A stretch of 5,553 nucleotides of DNA from Chitinophagales bacterium. Its GTDB lineage: Bacteria; Bacteroidota; Bacteroidia; Chitinophagales; Saprospiraceae. Positions 1-5,259 of the stretch are shown piece by piece. The notes below the pieces were generated by a model. That model worked only from the letters and a program-made list of their open reading frames with translations, was not told the DNA's origin and did no database searches. The translations under genes and the position numbers were made by a program. The stretch covers positions 1-5,553 of the forward strand of contig JAAFHO010000397.1 of assembly GCA_013297575.1 (NCBI GenBank), in the 5' to 3' direction. Position 1 is the stretch's first letter, and every line of letters starts with the position of its first letter.

Positions 1-2
1 AT

Positions 3-1340
3 CTACGGACAAGTACAATTAGCATCCATCAACATAGTAGCCGTCACATTAAAATTACCCATACTCGTTCCAGCAGCCGCACAAATCGTTAGAATGCCAG
101 TACCCGCAGTAAAAGTCTGCGTCATAGTGGCTAAAGGGGTACTATACGTTAAGTTAAACGGCGGTGTACCGGTGAAATTCAAGTTTATTGTTTTGCATGA
201 TCCTTCACATAAATCGGGATTCGCCGTCGCCAGGGTCACGATTGGCGCTGGTTTCCAAGTCACTTGTGCGGCATTGGAAAAGTCGAGACATGGATCGGTT
301 AAGTCCACATTGCCATTGAGCGCATTCCCTGCCACAGTAGCAACGTAGTAAGTGACATTGGTTTGCATAGTTGCCGGATTGAACGGGATATTGGCCGTAT
401 TGCTTTGCGCAAGGATGCTACTTACGGGGCTGCTGGCATTGGTAAACAAGACGTATTGCAGCAAGTCGTCGGCTTCGAGTGTTGCATTGTTGTTGTAAGG
501 TACGGTGGCTGCGCTGGGTAAACAGTAATTGGTGTTGTTATTGGTGACGGTGCCCGCATTGGTGGTACAGGCGCAGGTGTAGGGGAAAGAATAGTTGGTG
601 GGCGAACCCGCCCCGCCTACAAAGAAGTTAAAACCTTGACAAATGGCTGTCCATGTATTAGCATTGACATCATATTCATACAAATTATCCGGAGGAAGTG
701 TTCCTGAAAACCAGTATTGCTTGGGACAAGTGGGGTTGTTTACTGCTGCACCAGCAATGAAATTTTTAGGCAGGTTAGTGATTACGGTTGATGCTGCGGG
801 ATTCGTGACATTAATCAATGCCAGTTTGGGGGCACCGCTGACAAATACTGCGCCATAATACATGCCATTCTGATATACCAAATCACCAATGCTATTCCAG
901 CCGGCAGGGAGCGGGCCAATCAGCGTTAATGCACCCGATACCGGATTAACTGTCCAAAGGCTTTGACCCATTACATATAGCAAGCCGTTGCCACCAAATT
1001 CCAACGCAGTAGCAAGAGCGCTTGGATGGTTGGCTAACTGTACGGTTGTGTTGGTCACTAAATTAGTTTTCCAATAGGTTTGACCGAACAATTCATAAAC
1101 TATCGTATCGGGACCGACCGCCATATCATTGAAAGCATTCCCATTAAATACTAATGTGGCAGTACAGGTACTTACATCAAAGCGATAAATTTTGGAGAGT
1201 GTATTGTTAAAATAAATTATTTGTGCATTGGCGTGCAGATAGCCGATACAGAGCAAAAAGAGGATGAACTTTTTACAAGGGAATATCCCATTATCATCAA
1301 TTGGGAGAAATTTCCGATCAAACCATTTAGTGCTGTGCAT
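3..1340 (-). CDS. Secreted beta-propeller / Saprospiria-type surface module protein, apparently truncated
   Basis: The 445-residue product appears to be exported by Sec. A short leader (K23-K24, hydrophobic 25-34) ends in A37-N38-A39, so signal peptidase I cleavage before Q40 is likely. The 22 residues before the KK pair are unusually long, but no other Met exists between M1 and the signal, so I keep this ATG. Residues 41-250 hold about five blade-like repeats (for example Y-x-x-D-V at 52-56, LWTVNPVSG at 128-136, YEYDVNANTW at 221-230), suggesting a beta-propeller. Residues 257-362 match a module I know from large Saprospiria surface proteins: AGT at 262-264, LEADDLLQYVL at 288-298, TYYVATVAGN at 330-339, NVDLTDPCL at 344-352. 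Residues 363-445 look like a PKD/Ig-like domain (LCEGSC 377-382, GTPPFNLTYS 391-400). The frame closes with TAG at 3-5, directly after NCTCP. No type IX sorting or gliding-motility C-terminal domain is present, although such proteins normally carry one. Ligand or substrate is unknown. Confidence 0.8.
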   Translation of the reverse strand: MHSTKWFDRKFLPIDDNGIFPCKKFILFLLCIGYLHANAQIIYFNNTLSKIYRFDVSTCTATLVFNGNAFNDMAVGPDTIVYELFGQTYWKTNLVTNTTVQLANHPSALATALEFGGNGLLYVMGQSLWTVNPVSGALTLIGPLPAGWNSIGDLVYQNGMYYGAVFVSGAPKLALINVTNPAASTVITNLPKNFIAGAAVNNPTCPKQYWFSGTLPPDNLYEYDVNANTWTAICQGFNFFVGGAGSPTNYSFPYTCACTTNAGTVTNNNTNYCLPSAATVPYNNNATLEADDLLQYVLFTNASSPVSSILAQSNTANIPFNPATMQTNVTYYVATVAGNALNGNVDLTDPCLDFSNAAQVTWKPAPIVTLATANPDLCEGSCKTINLNFTGTPPFNLTYSTPLATMTQTFTAGTGILTICAAAGTSMGNFNVTATMLMDANCTCP

Positions 1341-1369
1341 GTTTTTTTATTGTATGGAATGTGAACGTT
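1341..1369 (-). promoter_or_regulatory. Shared upstream block, copy at the propeller gene
   Basis: Read on the minus strand, the leader of the secreted propeller gene is AACGTTCAC, then 8 bases, then CAATAAAAAAAC directly against the ATG. The same two parts, with a 9-base gap, lie upstream of the serine hydrolase gene (2710-2738). The A-rich half may act as the translation initiation region typical of Bacteroidota, which lack Shine-Dalgarno sites. The AACGTT half is a 6-bp palindrome. No TAnnTTTG element is found in this 74-bp gap. Confidence 0.35.
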
Positions 1370-1414
1370 TGTGCTGATGAAGGATCTAGGTTATAGAACA
1401 ATTTTTGGTAGCAC

Positions 1415-2698
1415 TTAGTTGACTGCATTTTTGCTTCTCTTTCGCCAGATTCCCGCTCCAATAACGAAAATACTGATGAAAAGCACCCCAAATATGAGCA
1501 TTGTGGTCATTTTTCCTAGTAGTCTGGTGAAAAGTAAAGTGTCAACTTTGCCAGTTTTTAGCAATACCCAATCACTCGCTACTCTTGTTGCCAAATCAGG
1601 ATTTCCTGTTTCTAGTATAATTATTCCGTCGCCAGTAACTGGGTTTATTCTTATTGCGGTATTAATTGGAGGTGTGCTTTTACCGTCATGTCCAAAAATA
1701 TCTTCATTATTTTCAATGTCAATGTATAGCATACAACCCAAACCATAAACGCCTTCACCCATTATATCCCAATGTGTTGTTCTCAATAATTTTAAGGATT
1801 CAGCACTGATAACCCCTCTTCCAATCGGTGCTCCATCCTTGCCTGTTAAGAAAAGTTGAAAAAATACCTCCAAATCCGACAAAGAGGTATATAATGAGGT
1901 GGCAGCCAAGGACGTATAATATAAATGTGGCGCCACAGTTTTGTCGGAATTAAAAAAATCACATAGCCTGTTGTTTAAGGAGTCATCCCACATATAAGTA
2001 CTACTGTCCATGTTCAACGGCTGGAACAAGTTGCTTTTCATAAACGCATCAAAAGATTGTCCGCTGGTCTCCTCTACGATAAGTTGCAGCAGCGTGAATC
2101 CTCCACCCGAATACTTCCAGTCTGAATTTGGTTGTATTCCCACTTTGACAATGCCACTTACGCCGGCATCTGCATCTGCTGCTTTGGTCAGAGATGCCTC
2201 CAACGTTTGTACCGCAGCAGGATTTTCAAATCCCGAGTACCCCAGTCCATCGGTCAGTCCGGCGGTGTGGCTTAAAAGCCTTCTTACCGTAACTTGTTCG
2301 TTATCAAATTCGCTTGGAGGCAACTTCCACCTTGTCAAATATTTACTGATCGGCGTATCTAAATCAATTTTCCCCAATTCAACCAATTTCATTATACCTA
2401 CTGCAGTTACAAACTTTGACAAGGAAGCAACTTGAAAAACGGTATTTTTATCCACTTTTTTACCTGCTGACTGGAAGACCTCTTTTTCCGGTAAGCCGTC
2501 TTTCATTATTGCCATTGCGAAATTTCCTACAAATTCCTTTTCTAATTCCTTTTCGACAGATTTAACAAATGGGTCTGTATTGCCGTCCTTACTCATCGGT
2601 TGGTGCCACCATCCATTTAGTGTGCCAAAGAAAACAATGCCACCCCATAAAATGGACAATAAAACAATAGTGAAAATATATTTGAGTATTCTTTTCAT
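1415..2698 (-). CDS. Membrane-anchored serine hydrolase, beta-lactamase/PBP-like fold (class C family)
   Basis: This 427-residue protein belongs to the beta-lactamase-related serine hydrolases (Pfam PF00144 type), a family including class C beta-lactamases, DD-peptidases and esterases. The active-site motifs are in the expected order: S92-L-S-K95 (nucleophile S92, general base K95), LLSHTAGL at 141-148, Y196-S-G198 replacing Y-x-N, and H337-D-G339 replacing K-T-G. The last two are common variants in esterase or peptidase-like members, so beta-lactam resistance should not be assumed. A hydrophobic helix at about 5-25 is an uncleaved anchor or signal. A second helix at about 397-417 is followed by the basic tail WRKRSKNAVN, so the catalytic domain most likely faces the periplasm between two membrane segments. 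The start ATG is followed by a normal MKRILKY leader and has no Shine-Dalgarno, as usual in Bacteroidota. It lies 98 bp after the Rpn gene and 74 bp before the propeller gene, all on one strand. Substrate unknown. Confidence 0.9.
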   Translation of the reverse strand: MKRILKYIFTIVLLSILWGGIVFFGTLNGWWHQPMSKDGNTDPFVKSVEKELEKEFVGNFAMAIMKDGLPEKEVFQSAGKKVDKNTVFQVASLSKFVTAVGIMKLVELGKIDLDTPISKYLTRWKLPPSEFDNEQVTVRRLLSHTAGLTDGLGYSGFENPAAVQTLEASLTKAADADAGVSGIVKVGIQPNSDWKYSGGGFTLLQLIVEETSGQSFDAFMKSNLFQPLNMDSSTYMWDDSLNNRLCDFFNSDKTVAPHLYYTSLAATSLYTSLSDLEVFFQLFLTGKDGAPIGRGVISAESLKLLRTTHWDIMGEGVYGLGCMLYIDIENNEDIFGHDGKSTPPINTAIRINPVTGDGIIILETGNPDLATRVASDWVLLKTGKVDTLLFTRLLGKMTTMLIFGVLFISIFVIGAGIWRKRSKNAVN

Positions 2699-2709
2699 GC
2701 GTGGTGTGT

Positions 2710-2738
2710 GTTTTTTATTGCTAATTGTGGTGAACGTT
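2710..2738 (-). promoter_or_regulatory. Shared upstream block, copy at the serine hydrolase gene
   Basis: On the minus strand this reads AACGTTCAC, then 9 bases, then CAATAAAAAAC, ending 11 bases before the hydrolase ATG. It matches the copy at 1341-1369 in all 9 bases of the first half and in the second half apart from one A in the A-run. No TAnnTTTG promoter element is visible in the 98-bp gap, so this block is the best candidate for a control element of the gene. Confidence 0.35.
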
Positions 2739-2758
2739 ACGCTTTATGAATTTGCGAC

Positions 2759-2778
2759 CTAAGGAGCTGATTTCCTAG
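2759..2778 (-). other. Weak hairpin between the Rpn and hydrolase genes
   Basis: CTAAGGA and TCCTAG can pair over a 7-base loop, with one bulged A. It lies about 20 bases after the Rpn stop. No T-run follows on the minus strand, so it is not a standard Rho-independent terminator. It could stabilise an RNA end or have no function. Confidence 0.2.
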
Positions 2779-2796
2779 AGAGATTGCTCGCTGTTT

Positions 2797-3708
2797 TTAT
2801 GTATCCGCCCGAAGTTTCGCCACTTCTTCTACTTCTAATCCTGTCGCTTGTGCAATCTGGTCATCTGGGAAATTCATTTTGATAAGGTTTTTTGCTATTT
2901 CCCGTCCTGTTTTATTTCTTTCATCCTCCCTAAACTCATCTTCCACTTTTTTTGCCGCTTTTGCTCCGGCTTCTTCCGCTTCTATTTTTATCGTCTCGGC
3001 ATAACTTGCTTCATCATGCAGTCTTTCCAGATATTTATTATAGTTTCTTTTTTGGTCATCTGGCAGGTTCATTATTTTCAACTTTTCTCTTACTTCACTC
3101 ATTCCCTTTGCTCTAAACTCATCTAATACCTCGCTATTCTTGAAAAAATATATCCATTCGTCCAGCGTATCTTTCACGATGTCATTGAATTTCGTCGTGC
3201 GTATCAGGTAGTATTCAGGATATGTTTGATAGACCGTCGGCTTGCCGAGTAATTTTTTCTGTGCGCTCGTCAATTGCAATTCCGTTTTAGTATGCAATCC
3301 TTTAAACTTCGTCTGTCCAACATAAATGTAGTCCTCGCCTTTACCCAGTTCAAAGTAAACGATGCTGACTGCGATAATTTTTTTTATCTCCCCGTATTTA
3401 GCACTTTCGGGCAGGTATTCGGTTATTGCTTTCGACGTAGCGAAAAGCATCCGCATGAGGTAGTCCAACTCCCTTGTGTTCTGGATTTCAATGATAATAT
3501 GTTCGCCTTTCGAGTTTTCAGCAAACAAGTCAACTCGATTGAACTTGTCGTCTTCCTCTTCTTGGTTGCCTTCGCTTTCCAAAAGTCCCTCGATTTTTAC
3601 ATCCTCGCTCAAAAGTTCGGAGAGAAAACCTTCGAGGATGTCAAAGTTCTTTTTGTCCCGAAGCATCTTCTTGGCTGCCCATTCGAATCGAATATGAGTT
3701 TTTGCCAT
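2797..3708 (-). CDS. Rpn family recombination-promoting nuclease / PD-(D/E)XK nuclease family transposase
   Basis: This is a full-length (303-residue) member of the Rpn / PD-(D/E)XK transposase-like family (PF12784 type). Known members are DNA endonucleases linked to recombination, and some to phage defence. Catalytic residues fit the fold: D60 in RVDLFAE, then E74-I-Q76 in IIIEIQN, the E-x-Q form of the D/E-x-K motif. The segment R79-Y98 (ELDYLMRMLFATSKAITEY) is the usual helix after the core, and W185-F189 (WIYFF) with a charged stretch follows. Residues 231-270 are very rich in E, K and A and probably helical or coiled. The tail 268-300 (GREIAKNLIKMNFPDDQ, then IAQATGLEVEEVAKL) is the helix-turn-helix-like end common in this family. 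The start ATG follows an A-rich leader, with a -7 promoter match about 17 bases upstream. The gene looks intact and no terminal inverted repeats or partner genes are evident. The family is often present in many copies in Bacteroidota genomes. Confidence 0.9.
   Translation of the reverse strand: MAKTHIRFEWAAKKMLRDKKNFDILEGFLSELLSEDVKIEGLLESEGNQEEEDDKFNRVDLFAENSKGEHIIIEIQNTRELDYLMRMLFATSKAITEYLPESAKYGEIKKIIAVSIVYFELGKGEDYIYVGQTKFKGLHTKTELQLTSAQKKLLGKPTVYQTYPEYYLIRTTKFNDIVKDTLDEWIYFFKNSEVLDEFRAKGMSEVREKLKIMNLPDDQKRNYNKYLERLHDEASYAETIKIEAEEAGAKAAKKVEDEFREDERNKTGREIAKNLIKMNFPDDQIAQATGLEVEEVAKLRADT
2858..2878 (-). repeat. Internal repeat in the Rpn gene, C-terminal copy
   Basis: This 21-base stretch matches 18 of 21 bases of 3053-3073 and encodes M-N-F-P-D-D-Q (residues 278-284), just before the family's helix-turn-helix-like tail. 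Confidence 0.5.
3053..3073 (-). repeat. Internal repeat in the Rpn gene, central copy
   Basis: Encodes M-N-L-P-D-D-Q (residues 213-219) in the central helical part, 195 bases (65 codons, so in frame) from the C-terminal copy. Confidence 0.5.
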
Positions 3709-3711
3709 TTT

Positions 3712-3723
3712 CTAAAATTTTAG
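3712..3723. repeat. 12-bp perfect palindrome before the Rpn start codon
   Basis: The sequence ctaaaattttag is its own reverse complement and ends 3 bases before the Rpn ATG. With the -7 element at 3726-3733, the palindrome spans the expected transcription start. That position would suit an operator for a dimeric repressor, but it is made mostly of A and T, so chance is a real alternative. Confidence 0.35.
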
Positions 3724-3725
3724 CG

Positions 3726-3733
3726 CAAAGTTA
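3726..3733 (-). promoter_or_regulatory. Candidate Bacteroidota -7 promoter element of the Rpn gene
   Basis: On the minus strand this reads TAACTTTG, an exact match to the TAnnTTTG consensus used by the Bacteroidota housekeeping sigma factor, and it is followed by CGC. It ends 17 bases before the Rpn start codon, so transcription would begin about 10-14 bases before the ATG, giving a very short leader. I do not find a TTG -33 box at the usual 17-20 base spacing; the nearest upstream TTG is 36 bases away. The assignment therefore rests on the -7 match and position alone. Confidence 0.5.
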
Positions 3734-3775
3734 GGTGAAAATAGCATTTTTTGGTTTTTTTCTGCATTTCAATAA

Positions 3776-3787
3776 CCCTCTATTACC
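3776..3787. repeat. 12-bp direct repeat, left copy
   Basis: The sequence ccctctattacc occurs here and again, exactly, at 4143-4154. The pair brackets most of the intergenic region. I looked for terminal inverted repeats just inside the pair and found none, so an insertion with target-site duplication is not supported. Confidence 0.4.
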
Positions 3788-3830
3788 TAAAAAAACACAT
3801 TGTTACCCCCACTCACCTTACCCAAGTTAC

Positions 3831-3844
3831 AGGAAATAAATCTA
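3831..3844. repeat. Duplicated promoter-like block, copy 1
   Basis: The plus strand reads aggaaataaatcta, matching 13 of 14 bases of copy 2 at 3952-3965. On the minus strand it is followed, one base later, by TAACTTGG (3822-3829), a one-mismatch version of the -7 element. Confidence 0.4.
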
Positions 3845-3943
3845 TCAGAGTACATAACCCGCAATAGTCCTTCAAAAAACATAAGCAACTCAAGTCACCA
3901 TAAGTATTCTGGTGTACAACAAGCAAACCGCAGCATTACGCCA

Positions 3944-3951
3944 CAAATATA
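3944..3951 (-). promoter_or_regulatory. Second candidate -7 promoter element, far upstream of the Rpn gene
   Basis: The minus strand reads TATATTTG, again an exact TAnnTTTG match, followed by TGGCG. A transcript from here would start near 3938 and carry a leader of about 230 bases to the Rpn start. No TTG -33 box is found at standard spacing. It directly abuts one copy of the duplicated ATTTATTTCCT block. It could be an alternative Rpn promoter, the promoter of a small RNA or peptide, or chance in AT-rich DNA. Confidence 0.3.
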
Positions 3952-3965
3952 AGGAAATAAATTTA
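3952..3965. repeat. Duplicated promoter-like block, copy 2
   Basis: The plus strand reads aggaaataaattta. On the minus strand it is followed immediately by TATATTTG (3944-3951), an exact -7 match. The two copies lie 121 bp apart in the same orientation. Confidence 0.4.
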
Positions 3966-4142
3966 ACGCCCGTAAACATTCAAGGTGAATTTTTCTACAC
4001 CTCCTTTTTTCGTAATTGGAATAAATATCCGTTATTTTAGTGCTTTTACGGCCCAAGAAGTCTTATATATACACCTAACTACTACATGCATACAGAATTT
4101 GGAAATCGTGGAAGAAGCCTTTGAATTGCTGGCGATACAGCG

Positions 4143-4154
4143 CCCTCTATTACC
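4143..4154. repeat. 12-bp direct repeat, right copy
   Basis: Exact second copy of ccctctattacc. It contains the mtnA stop codon (TAA on the minus strand, 4150-4152), so this copy straddles the end of the operon. Confidence 0.4.
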
Positions 4155-5259
4155 CACCAATCTTCCGCTCTGGAAATAGCCCCAATAAACCCTCCTCATT
4201 GGCTGCACAAACACCGCGCTCCGTCACCAATGCAGTCACCAAACGCGCTGGTGTCACATCAAAACCGTAGTTCAGCGCGGCACTATCTTTTGGTGTGAGC
4301 AGTACTTGTCGGATTTGCGAGCCATCCCAACCGCTAATATAGCGCACTTCATCGGGGCTGCGCGCTTCAATGGGGATTTCTTGCAGTCCATCGCGCAAAT
4401 TCCAGTCAATAGTGGTAGAAGGCAGGGCAACATAAAACGGAATATGGTTATCGAAGGCAGCCAGTGCCTTCAAATAGGTACCGATTTTGTTGGCCACGTC
4501 GCCAGTGCGCGTCGTGCGGTCGGTGCCTACCAGCACCATATCCACCATACCGTGTTGCATGAGGTGGCCGCCAGCATTATCAACAATAACGGTATGTGGC
4601 ACGCCCGCTTGTCCGAGTTCCCAGGCCGTGAGGCCGCCTTGGTTGCGTGGGCGAGTTTCATCTACCCAAACATGTACATTGATTCCTTTTTGATGCGCCT
4701 GATAAATCGGCGAACTGATGGTACCCCATTCTATACAGCCGAGCCGACCAGCGTTGCAATGCGTCAGAATTTGAACCGGCGCACCGTTTTTTGCCGCGCT
4801 GATTTGTTCAATAATCGGCAAACCATACACACCGATCATGCGACACAATTCCACGTCTTCTTCCACAATTTGATGCGCCGTAGCCAATGCAATATCGGCT
4901 TTTTGGGAAAAATCACTAGTGGTTGCAATGGCTTCCTGCATACGCGCGAGTGCCCAAAACAAGTTCACCGCTGTGGGCCGCGACTGGCGCAGCCGCTCAA
5001 AAGCATCCAATAAATAGGCAGTAGGATCAGCCTGTTGGGCCGCTTCTGTACAAGCAAAATAAACGCCATACGCGGCGGTCGCCCCAATGAGCGGAGCGCC
5101 CCGTACCACCATTGATTGAATGGCTGCTACCACTTCCGTTACGTTGGTGAGGGTTTGCGCCTTGATTTCATGGGGCAAACTCCGTTGGTCCAACACCTGT
5201 ACGGTACCGCTGCCGTCAGGGTGCATCCAGATCGTGCGGCGGGTTATATCTTGGGTCAT
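4150..5259 (-). CDS. mtnA: S-methyl-5-thioribose-1-phosphate isomerase
   Basis: MtnA isomerises methylthioribose-1-phosphate to methylthioribulose-1-phosphate in the cytoplasmic methionine salvage pathway. The 369-residue product has the family signatures in order: R53-G-A-P56 with LIG, PTAVNLFWAL at 95-104, the catalytic cysteine C168 in THCNAG (166-171), DETRPRNQGG at 200-209, DNAGG at 227-231, the catalytic aspartate D247 in GTDR (245-248), GDVANKIGTY at 253-262, YVALPSTTID at 276-285, and FDVTPARLVTALVTERG at 333-349. Length is normal. GTDR replaces the commoner GADR, and the ETRP loop appears one residue shorter than the NQGASLTAWEL form I remember; both are minor. The family also contains ribose-1,5-bisphosphate isomerase and eIF2B-like proteins, but the motifs and the adjacent mtnC favour MtnA. 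The start ATG overlaps the stop of mtnC (ATGA), so translation is probably coupled. No Rho-independent terminator is visible after the stop. Confidence 0.97.
   Translation of the reverse strand: MTQDITRRTIWMHPDGSGTVQVLDQRSLPHEIKAQTLTNVTEVVAAIQSMVVRGAPLIGATAAYGVYFACTEAAQQADPTAYLLDAFERLRQSRPTAVNLFWALARMQEAIATTSDFSQKADIALATAHQIVEEDVELCRMIGVYGLPIIEQISAAKNGAPVQILTHCNAGRLGCIEWGTISSPIYQAHQKGINVHVWVDETRPRNQGGLTAWELGQAGVPHTVIVDNAGGHLMQHGMVDMVLVGTDRTTRTGDVANKIGTYLKALAAFDNHIPFYVALPSTTIDWNLRDGLQEIPIEARSPDEVRYISGWDGSQIRQVLLTPKDSAALNYGFDVTPARLVTALVTERGVCAANEEGLLGLFPERKIGG

Larger units (their letters stand above)
3709..4149. other. AT-rich intergenic region without a convincing gene
   Basis: These 441 bases separate the mtnC-mtnA operon from the Rpn gene. 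Short reading frames occur on both strands, but none resembles a protein I recognise, and the two longest run into the mtnA 3' end antisense or out of frame. I find no tRNA, no CRISPR repeats and no strong terminator hairpin with a T-run on the minus strand. What is present is regulatory-looking: two exact matches to the Bacteroidota -7 element pointing at the Rpn gene, a duplicated block next to -7-like sequences, a 12-bp direct repeat at both ends of the region, and a 12-bp palindrome just upstream of the Rpn start. Each is listed separately. Confidence 0.7.

Noticed and set aside
2797..3708. Rpn gene as part of an insertion sequence
   Set aside because: Despite the transposase-family name, no terminal inverted repeats or target-site duplications are visible around it, and this family is not known to be bounded by them.
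3274..3723. Plus-strand frame of 149 codons
   Set aside because: Antisense to the intact Rpn gene, Phe/Ser-rich as expected for the reverse of a Glu/Lys-rich gene.
3998..4006. AAGGAGGTG on the minus strand, a perfect Shine-Dalgarno-like match
   Set aside because: The nearest in-line ATG is about 19 bases away and opens only a 29-codon frame without features; Bacteroidota seldom use such sites.
3983..4010. Possible plus-strand terminator (AGGTG, loop, CACCT, then CCTTTTTT)
   Set aside because: The stem is only 5 bp and there is no plus-strand gene to terminate; on the minus strand it has no T-run.
4131..4144. GGCG/CGCC hairpin right after the mtnA stop
   Set aside because: Only a 4-bp stem and no T-run follows on the minus strand, so it is not a supported terminator.
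3985..4179. Plus-strand frame of 64 codons running from the spacer into the mtnA 3' end
   Set aside because: GTG start, no promoter element, no recognisable motif, and it runs antisense into the mtnA stop region.
4306..5013. Long open frame (235 codons) on the plus strand
   Set aside because: It lies wholly antisense to mtnA, whose motifs are complete; the translation resembles no protein family I know.
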